Of a DNA stretch of 64,000 nt, positions 51,101-59,424 are shown piece after piece (the stretch's first letter is position 1; the number at the start of each line of letters is the position of its first letter). The stretch comes from Haliclystus octoradiatus (lineage: Eukaryota > Cnidaria > Staurozoa > Stauromedusae > Haliclystidae), in contig OU744452.1 in NCBI GenBank assembly GCA_916610825.1, forward strand, positions 10,200,021 to 10,264,020, in the 5' to 3' direction. Made by a program: the position numbers and the translations under genes. A model generated the notes under the pieces. The model had not been told where the DNA came from. It did no database searches and worked only from the letters and a program-made list of their open reading frames with translations.

Positions 51101-52827
51101 GAAGATGTTAAATACATTTTACTTGGTTGATTTTCACAAAGGTAAGATAATATTATGGCCTGTTTAAAACTCTTTCAAACACAAATCTGAGTTGGACTAT
51201 CTTGGTTCTATTATAATATCTTGATATCGGTAAATTACTGAACATATTTGGGGTCTGCATTACTCTTCCAAAGGGTGAGCCAGACAGTTTGGTTCTCAAT
51301 TCATGACAGCTTAGACAGACAGGCTGATTGCAATAATGGAAGTATTTTTCATTAAATGTTCTGTGAATTAGATTTACTAAGTTTATGGCACTAACATGTC
51401 TCAATTTTCAGCGCCGTTGTGGAGATTTTTCTCAAAATTGCGCTTTATAAATACACATTTATCATCATTATTATAATGAAAAGTTTAATAAGAAAGCTTT
51501 TTGAATGATTAAAAACCTTTGTGCTGACCTTGCAGAATGCAGGTTCCACAATTCCTACACTTCATGACAGTGTGACCTTTAATGGAGCATTTGTTAGCAG
51601 TTCATGAAAATGGAGCCATTCAACTTTCATAAACTGGTTCACATTTTGGTTTACATTTGAGGCAATTTACATATATTTGTTAAAAATACTGGTTGAGTTC
51701 ATGAACTGTTCATAAACATTTCAAAAACACTTTATAAATAACTCACAAACAGCTCATGAAGTAGTTCTTGAACGTTAAATGGCCCAATTTTATCGAACTT
51801 TTTCATAAACTGTTCATTAAATTGGGCCATTTAATGTTCAACTGTTTTCACAGAGGTAAACATGTAGCTGCACATTGATATTTAACACTGCATTTTATGT
51901 AACACATATCCATTTAGTTGGCAGAATAATTCATCTCAATCTCTATTGACTTATGATTTCAAGTGGAAAGTTAAAGCAAGCATCTAATTTGTACATAGCT
52001 TGAAGCTTAATCAAGGATGCTTTTTAATTTGAATAGTTTTGTATTAAAATTGAAGGTCAGAAGCAAACAAATGTAGCGATGATTTGATATATCTAGTTCC
52101 TGTAGCATGTGATACTATGTCTAATGTCTATGAGGTATGACTGGGACATTAGCACCCACCTCTATTCAGCATTCACTTTTTTATAGTGTTTAGTCGGAAT
52201 TAAATTTTTAATAATTTGTATAAATTGATATCTAAATATTTAAATTGAAACTGTTAACTATTTTCTACTTAAGCTGTTAGAGCATCATCAGCATAATGCA
52301 AAAACATCTTCAGATCTTTGTGTAAAATGCTATTGTGTATTTTATTGAATGTAGAGTAGTATAGACATATGCCTACTAAACTTTATTAATTTTATTAATG
52401 TAGGCCAACTATAATTAATTCAAATGTGTGATCGTCCGCAAGTAATAAATATAGCTTAGATTCTATTGAATAATCTCATTTCAAGATAATAAAGTTTCCT
52501 AACTCTGAGTGTGCTTTGAGCAATCTTATTTAATGAACCCTGTCTATGTTGAAGTTGTCACATTGTGAAGTTGTTGAAGTTGAAGAACACCTGTCTTTAG
52601 TGACCAATTTTTCCGGATCTATATCTGGCTGTTATACACAGGTTTTAATTATTCTGCTAATTAATTTTCAGATGTCAACAAATGATCCAATGAAGACTGT
52701 AATGAAGCTGCATAGTTACCAATCCCCTGTATGCTGTTTAGATTGGACATCTTCTCCTAACTGCTCTCTTTGTGTTTCTGGTTTGAAATCTGGTGCCATT
52801 CAATTCACTACTCTTTTGAAACAATAA
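27155..52827 (+). CDS. WDR91: WD repeat-containing protein 91, complete, 13 coding exons
   Basis: Exons: 27155-27277, 30070-30334, 32161-32283, 32670-32877, 33276-33726, 35633-35727, 37958-38054, 40746-40840, 42906-43116, 43827-43935, 44772-44884, 50041-50250, 52672-52827. All have AG/GT borders and compatible phases, and together give 751 residues (human about 747). Exon 1 reads IREYLVFRGFTSTLKAFESD, like human [20 protein letters not shown], a LisH-type start. Exon 2 has SYWNYLDKRFFSRL (human DYWSYLERRLFSRL), exon 4 a coiled coil, and exon 5 a disordered linker ending PFIVLGQ, identical to human. Exons 6-13 carry the WD40 blades (SLATLDVDGAVR, GRLISFDSEGQYLMTC). WDR91 is a Rab7 effector that acts with WDR81 to lower endosomal PI3P during early-to-late endosome conversion. 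The exon 9 donor is GTTGGA, a weak site. An AATAAA (52823-52828) overlaps the stop codon. Introns not listed separately show no other features. Confidence 0.93.
28133..29103. mobile_element. TA-flanked MITE in WDR91 intron 1
   Basis: Terminal inverted repeats of about 47 bp (28133-28179 and 29057-29103) begin GGGAGGTTTAGAT and include GACGAGACGAGATCTTT. A TA dinucleotide lies directly outside each end (28131-28132 and 29104-29105), the target duplication of Tc1/mariner-type elements. No transposase frame is present in the 971-base interior, so it is non-autonomous. Confidence 0.75.
31024..31349 (+). mobile_element. tRNA-derived SINE, copy 2 (diverged)
   Basis: It begins AGGAGGCTAGCTTAGATTGC and shares the body order of the 37332 copy (ACATCAAATGAGTACCATCTGA, GGGAGCCTTCAGTAGGG) with many changes and a deletion. 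The B box is mutated (GACTCAAATCC). Located in WDR91 intron 2. Confidence 0.8.
31680..32105. repeat. Diverged tandem array rich in GTTCATGAAC-type words
   Basis: Some seven or eight irregular units of roughly 55-60 bases alternate AAAGTTCATGAACTGTTTAT and GTGTTCATGAAAAGTT words, in WDR91 intron 2 just before exon 3. The motif TTCATGAA is its own reverse complement. Related patches occur at 34720-34780, 35510-35575, 40411-40578, 41740-41960 and 51600-51855. Confidence 0.75.
34854..34946. mobile_element. Small MITE with GAAAAAGTTGGAAGACAC ends
   Basis: The ends GAAAAAGTTGGAAGACAC and GTGTCTCCCAACTTTTTC are inverted, and the centre repeats the pattern in GCTAAAAAATCACGAGC / GAGCGAGTGATTTTTAGC. 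A similarly built element at 44936-45066 shares the central AAAAAATCA(C/T)GAGC motif. Confidence 0.65.
34947..35485 (+). repeat. Dispersed repeat, copy 2 (copy 1 at 11093-11630)
   Basis: Same strand and order as copy 1, from CAACCCTTTCTAAAATGAAA to CAACCAATCAGATCGCAGA. In WDR91 intron 5. Confidence 0.75.
35980..36145 (+). repeat. Degenerate (AATCA)n simple repeat
   Basis: Repeated AATCAAATC words with interruptions, followed by an A-rich tract to about 36235. In WDR91 intron 6. Confidence 0.7.
36237..36312 (-). repeat. tRNA-like sequence (SINE head or tRNA pseudogene)
   Basis: On the minus strand TGGTCTAGTGTTGAAGCG resembles a tRNA A box and GGTTCAATCCC is a B box, about 45 bases downstream. 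The sequence ends GGTCTGCC followed by a T run. The acceptor stem does not pair, so this is not a functional tRNA. It differs from the other SINEs in the window. Confidence 0.6.
37001..37048 (+). repeat. (AAATG)n microsatellite
   Basis: Nine uninterrupted GAAAT units in WDR91 intron 6. Confidence 0.9.
37332..37701 (+). mobile_element. tRNA-derived SINE, copy 3, with target-site duplication
   Basis: The head has an A box (TTAGCTCAGATGGCAGAGC) and a B box (GGTTCAAATCC) like a tRNA. An unrelated body follows, ending GGGTGCCTTCGGTAGGG then ACATTTTTTTT. The 13-base TTTGAATTGTAAG occurs directly before (37319-37331) and after (37702-37714), a clean target-site duplication. It is the best preserved of three copies. 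Confidence 0.9.
40411..40578. mobile_element. Palindromic MITE of the TTCATGAAC family
   Basis: The ends CAGTTCAGGAGTTCATGAAC and GTTCATCAACTCCTGAACTG are inverted, and inner parts (CCTCAATTTT / AAATTTGAGG) also pair. The whole 168 bases can fold back. In WDR91 intron 7. Confidence 0.75.
41740..41960. repeat. TTCATGAAC-family repeat patch
   Basis: More than ten TTCATGAA-like words, such as AAAAGTTCATGAAC and CAGCTCATGAAC, with no clear unit length. In WDR91 intron 8. Confidence 0.65.
42010..42560 (-). repeat. GT-rich repeat on minus strand, related to 3950-4540
   Basis: The plus strand is G-poor and rich in CATTACA and ACCA words. Read on the minus strand, the end near 42010 has AACGTGTATTGTTTTATGTC then CTCCTCCTGCACCGACCC, similar to AACGTGCTTGTTTTC then CTCCTCCATGCCGACCCC at 4481-4517. 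Probable solo LTR or retroelement end. Confidence 0.4.
44936..45066. mobile_element. Small MITE with TACTCTGATACAA ends
   Basis: TACTCTGATACAAGCAC at the left and GTGTTTGTATCAGAGTA at the right are inverted. The centre contains TTAAAAAATCATGAGC, like the MITE at 34854-34946. Just after WDR91 exon 11. Confidence 0.7.
45601..45712 (+). repeat. Dispersed repeat, inverted relative to 24114-24230
   Basis: Carries GCCATTTTGTTT, GGGGCTTCA and GATTTTACGTAGCCTGACAC in the order seen on the minus strand at 24114-24230. In WDR91 intron 11. Confidence 0.6.
46518..46596. repeat. Short relative of the GGGTAACTCC MITE
   Basis: It begins with a G run (GAGGGGGGGGTGTCA) and ends GAGTTACCCCCCGGG, the same right terminus as the element at 20741-21046, with only about 50 bases between. 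Confidence 0.5.
47817..48760 (+). repeat. Tandem repeat, about 255-bp unit, nearly four copies
   Basis: The word GACTTCCAGTTGCAG starts at 47843 and 48097, a one-base variant starts at 48352, and a more diverged copy starts at 48634. Spacings are 254, 255 and 282. Units 1 and 2 are nearly identical over their length (TCTAGCTCAATATGAACC, GACAATGCGTCATACATAAA), the third less so, and the fourth is degraded. AT-rich and non-coding, in WDR91 intron 11. Confidence 0.85.
50385..51232. mobile_element. Long fold-back element in WDR91 intron 12
   Basis: Arms 50385-50760 and 50852-51232 are reverse complements over about 375 bases with scattered differences, and enclose about 90 bases. Ends share TACCG followed by a TATTATAATAGAACC terminus. 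No open frame is long enough for a transposase. The terminal sequence recurs as the hairpin at 16658-16713. Confidence 0.85.
51600..51855. repeat. TTCATGAAC-family repeat with inner palindrome
   Basis: It contains GTTCATGAAC and GTTCATAAAC words. TTAAATGGCCCAATTTT at about 51775 is inverted as AAATTGGGCCATTTAA near 51819-51834. It ends ACTGTTTTCACAGAGG, like the end of the 40411 element. In WDR91 intron 12. Confidence 0.65.
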
Positions 52828-53751
52828 ATACAACGTAGAGCTCTCCGTACAACTATCGCATGCATCGCAATTGTATGCTGGCAAACAACTTTTTGCATCC
52901 ATTCTAGTGATAGATACATGGAAACAATGAACTTGAACTTTAGGCTGAACAGCTTGTGATGCTTGTGATGTCATGTTAAAATATGTATTGTCATAGTTCT
53001 CCGTATTTTAATTTTATACACACATGATATTACCCTGAATTTTATATTAGAATTGAAAATGATACAGATTTAAATATTTTATAAATTTATTTCTCATTAT
53101 TTTGAGAACAAATATCGATTTAGAAATATGAAAGTAAACAAAAATATATTGGGATTTGAAATGACTATTCACTGATGAGTTTAATTCAAACTATTTTAAT
53201 TGAAGTGAAAGTAAAGTAGGATACGGTTGTACGACTCATCGTCATCAGAATTAATGTAATTATGAATGGCTGTTAAAACAGGTTGCTGCTATGAAGGGGG
53301 TGGTGCTTATTCATCAACTTTTTTAATATCTATTGAAAAAGGTCTCCCAATAATCATCAATATACAATTCAATCCGAGTAAATTGAGGACAGACCATAAC
53401 AAAATTGGTTTTGATCACTTTGATTGGAAAGACTAATAGGCTCAGGCTAAAATTTGAGCTTCTAAAGTTTGCTCTATATCTTGATTCTACGATTCTATTG
53501 ACTCAAAAACGTCTGCAATGAAATCGCACCGGAAATGATCTGGGTCTAATGTTTATAAGCAAGAGGTGTTTTATCACGTGCTCCTCATCATCGTCAGACA
53601 CCAACAACCAAACTTTCTGTGCCGTTGGAGATCACTGCAAAGTTTGTGTATACTTGTGTATGTTAAGCGCTATTATTTTGATTTGTATTCTCCAAAAAGT
53701 AAGGAAATCAGCCACAGAATTTGCAGTTCTCATTTTTCAAATATATCTACA
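52828..53751. other. WDR91 3' flank and 5' flank of the next gene
   Basis: AATAAA at 52823-52828 overlaps the WDR91 stop codon. No other gene is supported. The frame of the next gene stays open upstream to 53566 but has no ATG before 53752. Confidence 0.45.
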
Positions 53752-54336
53752 ATGGCTGATAATAACGAAAACGCGAAATCGTCAAGACCGCGGAGTACGT
53801 CGTTTTTTGGTGCTTTATTGCAAAGGTCAACAAGTTTCCGTGGTGACGATGAAATTGCTGTTGGAAATGATGATATTCGCACGTCAAGACCATTTTTCCG
53901 AAGTAGAAGTATGTCAGAATCAAGTGCCCATGAAAGGGAGACATTATCACAACAAGTAGGAGATATAGCTCCCACTGACAAACAAGAAGGGTTTACTAGC
54001 CAAAGAAAAATGTCATGGACACAAGCCCTGTTGGGTGGCCAGGACCGACACGGTAACAGTTATTTGCACAATTCTTTTGTGGCTGAAGCTGAGGAAAATC
54101 AAGAAGAAGAACAAAATCAAGCTAATGAAACGTTAGAAGAAGTTTCACCCATATCTAAGCCCGAAACATTGACTCAAACTGATCATTTGAATAAGCGTCT
54201 ATTGAGCTCGTTTCTTGAAAAACTGAATCTCTCTGACCTAGGTAAAACGTCTGAGACAGGCAATGACTCTGCCCCTTTCTCTGATGACTTCTTGATCGAC
54301 AGAATTTGCAAACGCTTAGAGAATGAAAGAAAATGA
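53752..54336 (+). CDS. Uncharacterised 194-residue serine-rich protein with RSTSF motifs
   Basis: The start ATG has A at -3 and G at +4 and is the first ATG of the frame. I do not recognise the family. The N-terminal half has repeated basic-Ser motifs: RPRSTSFFG at 12-20, QRSTSFRG at 24-31, SRSMSES at 51-57 and QRKMSWTQALLGG at 84-96. These have the R-x-x-S form used by basophilic kinases, and phosphorylated copies could bind 14-3-3 proteins, which is inference. An acidic Glu/Gln stretch lies at 111-131. The C-terminal part (148-193) is predicted helical: LNKRLLSSFLEKLNLSDL then DDFLIDRICKRLENER. There is no signal peptide or membrane segment, so it should be a soluble cytosolic or nuclear protein. 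An AATAAA at 54615-54620 gives a short 3' UTR, consistent with a single-exon gene. Confidence 0.65.
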   Translation: MADNNENAKSSRPRSTSFFGALLQRSTSFRGDDEIAVGNDDIRTSRPFFRSRSMSESSAHERETLSQQVGDIAPTDKQEGFTSQRKMSWTQALLGGQDRHGNSYLHNSFVAEAEENQEEEQNQANETLEEVSPISKPETLTQTDHLNKRLLSSFLEKLNLSDLGKTSETGNDSAPFSDDFLIDRICKRLENERK

Positions 54337-54614
54337 AGGATTGTATTTATATGGGGATCTGTCATCTTTGAGAATCTTAATGCAAGTTAACATTATCCAG
54401 GTCTAGTTGTCAACAACTACATCAATTCAATTACAAGCTTGATGAAACCTGAATACAAGCACATTATATGACAATATGCTATAAAAAGCAACTTGTAGTA
54501 CTCTAATGCATTCACATAACTGTACAAAATATGTATAAATGTAAAAAGTACAAACAACCTAGGTTTCACATTGAAACAAACTTTGATATTGAAATTCATT
54601 TTCGTTACTTGTTC

Positions 54615-54620
54615 AATAAA
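54615..54620 (+). terminator. Polyadenylation signal AATAAA for the 194-residue gene
   Basis: Canonical hexamer 279 bases after the stop codon, followed by AT-rich sequence. Confidence 0.5.
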
Positions 54621-54848
54621 TATAATTAATACTACTCATTTAAATATCATTCAATTTATTGCTAATTTTCGACATAAGTTACATATATTTATTCTTTGTT
54701 TTGATATGCCAATTTTCTAATCCTTCCTCTTCACTGTGCCATTGATTCCCAACCAGTTTTCACCCCCAAATTCTACCTACTATCTATTCTACATTCTACC
54801 CCCAATTTCCCTGTGTTTGGTTAATGTTTTGTAGTTATTTTGTACAGT
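54621..54848. other. Spacer ending in a 3' splice-like site
   Basis: Pyrimidine-rich from about 54720 and ends TTTTGTACAG at 54848. No coding sequence. Confidence 0.35.
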
Positions 54849-55105
54849 ACCCTTCCAGTCGACCCAGTCTCTTCTCTCGTTTGGCGGCAAAATGTCAAAT
54901 GTTATATCAGTGACTTCATGAAAAATGTTGATGTGCAACAATCAACATGGCGAATTGAAACATCAAACCAAGTCTTAGACAATCTTCGATATATTGAAAC
55001 AGAATATGAAAACTGTGAATGAAAATGTTCATGGTAGGGTATGGAATTGCATTACACCAGATAAGGATGTCGATGACGATTGCAAAGAAAATTGCCTAAA
55101 TGGTG
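54849..55105 (+). CDS. Possible exon, gene uncertain
   Basis: Two overlapping frames are open. One (from 54850) gives 57 residues, including VWRQNVKCYISDFM and ending YENCE-stop at 55022, and it would follow the acceptor at 54848. The other starts at ATG 55006 (MKTVNENVHGRVWNC) and runs into a good donor, GTGAGT at 55106, leaving one base in phase. The UBZ4-protein exon at 61786 begins with two bases that complete a codon, so exon 55006-55105 could be its first coding exon across a 6.7-kb intron. I cannot choose between these without transcripts. Confidence 0.35.
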
Positions 55106-55490
55106 GTGAGTCAAGCTTACACGAATGTAACCTCAACCTGTGTATTAAGTTTAAGTATAGGAAAAATTGTAGGCTTATTTAGGAGCCTTAGGCTAGCCTA
55201 TGTTGCTAGTATTTTAGTCAGGAGTACTGCTCGCTCATCATCATTGTATAGGAACATCGCAGTAAAGACTGTAAAGGCACTTATCACTTGTAAAAATCCA
55301 GAGAGTCATCAAATAGGCTAGCCTATTGTAGTTGTTACATTTTATATCTTATCCGCTGAACAGGAATTTTGAACATCGGGACAGCATAGAATTTTGTGTT
55401 ATATTAGGCATAAAGTAACTTACTTCTCACAACACTGAAAGTAAGTCAGTAGGCTAATCAAGTAATCATCATAACTGGAACAGTATCGCC

Positions 55491-58400
55491 CGTGCACGTC
55501 TGATTTACGGAAAACGGAAAGAAATTTACGGAAAAATATAAAACGAGGTCTATTGCATTTTGCAATCCTGTAAACAGATGTACTGCGTGGGAATACATCA
55601 CTTTGTAGTGAATATACCAATAACTATTTTACGATGATGTTGTTTTGAGTTTGACATTCAACAGAAGACATTTGGATATTATTGATATTCTGTTTAATTT
55701 ACTCTTACAGTCAGACGAGTCTTTTACGTAGTTGTTATTATAGTTCAATGGAACCGTTTCATTGATTGCTTGATTTACTGTATTTTGTATTTGCGTCACT
55801 GTCATCTTCGTTAGTTATTTTCCTATAGACCTTCGCTTACCTGACATTTGTTTTTTAATTTATTGCATTATTGTCGATTTCGATGGTTGAATTAACTAAA
55901 AACAAAGATTAAAGTTTAGTTCCGATTCTTGTCATTACTAATCTCTCAACAATTAGGCTAAGCAATGATGGTAACTGTGCAAGATAAAGACGTTATCCTT
56001 CGCAAACGGATACAATTGGTAACTACAATAATTATTCGCCATATCTATAACATCACTTTGAAGCCCTAGTTAAAAATCTGATTGTGAAGGTAACCTTCAA
56101 TGTTTACTTTGTTAAGATATTGTCAGCTACTTGCAAACACTGTTTAGATCGAAATTCGTATTTAATTAAAACATTTACAATTTTGTATTCTTTCTATAGA
56201 TGATTAATTACACAAATAAAAAATAACAGATTTTAACCAAATAATCACAATCCAAGACAGCATTACAAAATATTAAATTCACTGGATCTAAATCCACCGC
56301 TCGTGTAGCTTGCTTGCAGACTCACTGTCAAAATGTGAATTTGGTAAACAGTGGCAATTCCATCCTGATGGAGTTTCAATTTACAGAGGTTTTTGCATTA
56401 TTTATGTGGAAGCGCCTATTTCAGATAGACTTTCAAATGATTAGACATAGAATATATATTATGTTTACATAATTATAATCATTCTAAATCAAAAATGTTT
56501 TTATTTATCGATATTTTTGCAATTTACCTTTGTGATGGAGTTTCCTAACAAAATTCCATTTTTCAATCGTAAGTTTGATTTTGTAAATTCCTGTGAAGTT
56601 CGTGCTGGAATTTTACTGAATAAGCAATGATTGTATCTAGCTTAAGGGTAGGCCTATATGCATTGAGTCCCAACAATTAAAAAGTGCTTAAAACTTTTAA
56701 TAATCCAGAATTATTGATTATTCGTTGTGATGGAATTTCATGCGTTCTGTGATGGAGTTTCTTCTGTGAATTTCGCTTGTGATGGAGTTTCATTGCTGTT
56801 AGCCTTGATGAATTGTTTTAAATTACAAACTTAAAGTAGTCTTTTGTAGGCCTAGTGTTCCTGTAGTCTGCTTCTTCTATTTTGAATAAAATACGAAGCA
56901 ATATAATGGACGATGATTTGAAAAATATCTGATTTTGCATTTAAACTTTGAAATGGAAATAATCCGAAGTGTCATTACCCCGTGAATTGCTCAGGGCAAG
57001 TGAATATTTGATTTCGAAATTGACACCTCCACGTGAATAAAAACGTTTTTATTCAAATATTTTGTTGTAAATGATTAATTTTAATTCAAATAGTAGCAAT
57101 AGTAAACAAGCAAGAGAAATGGAAGATATCATATATAATTTCAGGTGGAAAATGAACTAAATAATAATCAAAGTTTGCAGCGAAAACATATTACCGTTGT
57201 TTAGTTTAGTTTTATTTTGACTTGTTGAAATCGTAGTTCAGAGACGCCGCTGTAATTGAACACCTTTTGCTCCGTCTCGTGCACGTTGTTCCTCATCGTG
57301 AACATTAATACGAATGAATGAGTTTCAAAACACAACAGATTTTCGTGATGGAGTTTCGTCATTGATATTACCTTTTGTGTGTCGTTGGCCAATATTTATC
57401 TTGAAAAATCGCAGCGGGCATGCGTAGAAATTAAATCTTCTTACACTGACGGAATTTTTTTTTTAAACAATGACCGTGCGAAACATTAACTTCCGTCATT
57501 TTTTCCGTGATGGAGTTTCAGGATGTTGTATAAAGGCGTATAATTTCATAATTCTTAAATTTTTCTAGTGAAATGTTCTACAAACTTATAAATATTGATT
57601 TATAACGTATGTTTATGTGTTATTTGAAAGTAGGCCCTTTTGTTTAAACTGCACGCAATCAGAAAGAAAAATTCTCATCGTCAATGGCGCGTTTTTCGTA
57701 ATTATTTTCCGACGCGCTGATCTTAAAAACCAAATTTTATTCCCAAAAATATTCAAATATATAATTTTTTTTTGATATTCATGTATTTGAAGTAATAGGG
57801 AATACATCTGCATAATTGAATTGGCTGGAATACGAATTTTAATTTTCAAGTTTGAAAGAAAATTTTCATGGAATTGCCCACAGTAGAGTCTGATAACTCG
57901 AGGACAAAAGCTTGCCTCTTCTGACGGGGTGTGGAAAGGTGTAAAAACTATTGTCCTACAAGGGCTGTGATTCGTCTCCAAGATTTTCTGGCGACGAATC
58001 AGCAAAGAGTATTTCAAAGAGAGGCTTGGTGGGCTAGACTGCAGTAACTCCCCTTCCTTGTTATTTTTCAGAAAACTTCATGCCTTTCGAAATCGTTAGG
58101 AACATTTGCGATAAACTTCAATGCCGAGAATTGAGAATTAATATCATTTCCAAGACGTGTTGGAACCATTAACTGTCGTAATTGCATCAATTATTTTTAG
58201 ATATAGGCCTATCTCTGATTAGTCTCATAAATGTATGAAATGTTTTGGATAGCGTTTTTATTCAAAAGCTATTACAAGCGGAGAGGCGCGACACGAAAAC
58301 AACATGGCAAGGAAAATTGATTCAACAAGCAACAAACACTTTAGTTCAGTCGTCGCAGTATTTAATGGCTATAGAAAGGAAGCTATTGTTGAGCCACTGT

Positions 58401-58938
58401 TTTTCGTCTTCTTCTTATCTTCATTATGATTACTTTATTACTCTATATTTGCTTGGTTTGTTCGACAAAATAAGTCTATCACGCTGCTAATTCAAATTCG
58501 TAGCGGCTCGAGTTTAATTCCGATGAAGCATGAATTAATGCAGTAGACCATTATTAAAAACTAGATATCTTCCCTAAATTTAATTGTGAAATACTAACTG
58601 TAAATGAGTTATGAGTTTCAAGTAAATTAATAATAATATGGTTGGAGACGTTGGTCTTTTTCTGGGCTTGACTTTCGTGGCCAAGCATTCTTAGCGAAAG
58701 CGAGGCAGCCAATTTCCACGCCTCGTGCTGATTCAGCAAAGGCAAGCTTTTGTCCTCGAGTTAGCAGACTCTACTGTTTACCAAGTTTACATTTTGACAG
58801 TGAGTCTGCGAGCAGGCTACCGCTTGCGACGATATATTCCCATGCGTTACACTCGTTTACAGGAAAAGAGAATACAATAGACCTCGTTTAAACTTTTTCC
58901 GTAAATTTCTTTCCGTTTTCCGTAAATCAGAAGTGCCT
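55491..58938. mobile_element. Large inverted-repeat (fold-back) element, left arm split by insertions
   Basis: The right arm, 58741-58938, is continuous. Its reverse complement matches three separate left pieces in order: 55491-55596 (GATTTACGGAAAACGGAAAG, ACGAGGTCTATTG), 56297-56352 (GCAGACTCACTGTCAAAATG) and 57881-57916 (CTCGAGGACAAAAGCTTGCC, one mismatch in 36). Extra sequence separates the left pieces, so at least one later insertion (56353-57880) is present. Open frames at 57613-58017 and 58245-58490 have no recognised domain. Confidence 0.75.
56353..57880. mobile_element. Element inserted in the fold-back arm, carrying seven GTGATGGAGTTTC motifs
   Basis: The segment interrupts the left arm exactly where the right arm reads through AAACAGTAGAGTC. 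Its ends, GGCAATTCCAT and ATGGAATTGCC, are inverted, with CAGT at both junctions. Inside, the motif GTGATGGAGTTTC or a one/two-base variant occurs at 56366, 56532, 56727, 56749, 56779, 57345 and 57507, all on the plus strand. No transposase frame is seen. Confidence 0.6.
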
Positions 58939-59424
58939 GTATTGCCCTGCGGAATGTAGGCTACCCTTACCACTCTTCTACTTCTAGGTAGATGAGTGTT
59001 TAGTTGAGTGTCTCTACTTGCTCAAAGCGATAAATTTGAATAAACTGTTCTTACCCTCATGTGTTTACGAGCATTTTATGATCAGAAGGCATTGTGGCAT
59101 CTAGAAGCATCAAGTCCCATTCTTCTAAAGTTAACGTTTGAAGCGGTGCACAACAGTAACAAGTAAAGCTTTGAAGTGTCGTTACAATTGAAAATTTGCT
59201 GAATCGGATAATGTCTTCAAAAACAGTGATAATGTACCTAGCCAGAAAAGTTAGCTGTCCAATCTGAAAAGCGATAACTTAAGTTGGAGGGTACACCTAC
59301 TTAGATGTTTAACAATTAAAGGTGCTTTGTAGGCCTACATGCTTATTCGAACATGAGATAGCTGTAGGTTGAATACTATATAATATGTGTGGTAGGGGTA
59401 AAATACCAAATTGCAAACTCTTAG
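58939..59424. other. Spacer between two inverted-repeat elements
   Basis: Nothing recognised apart from a GTAGGCCTAC word near 59328. Confidence 0.35.

Noticed and set aside
57613..58017. 134-codon minus-strand frame as a transposase
   Set aside because: It crosses the border between the fold-back arm and the inserted element, so it cannot be one ancient gene, and it shows no DDE-type motif.
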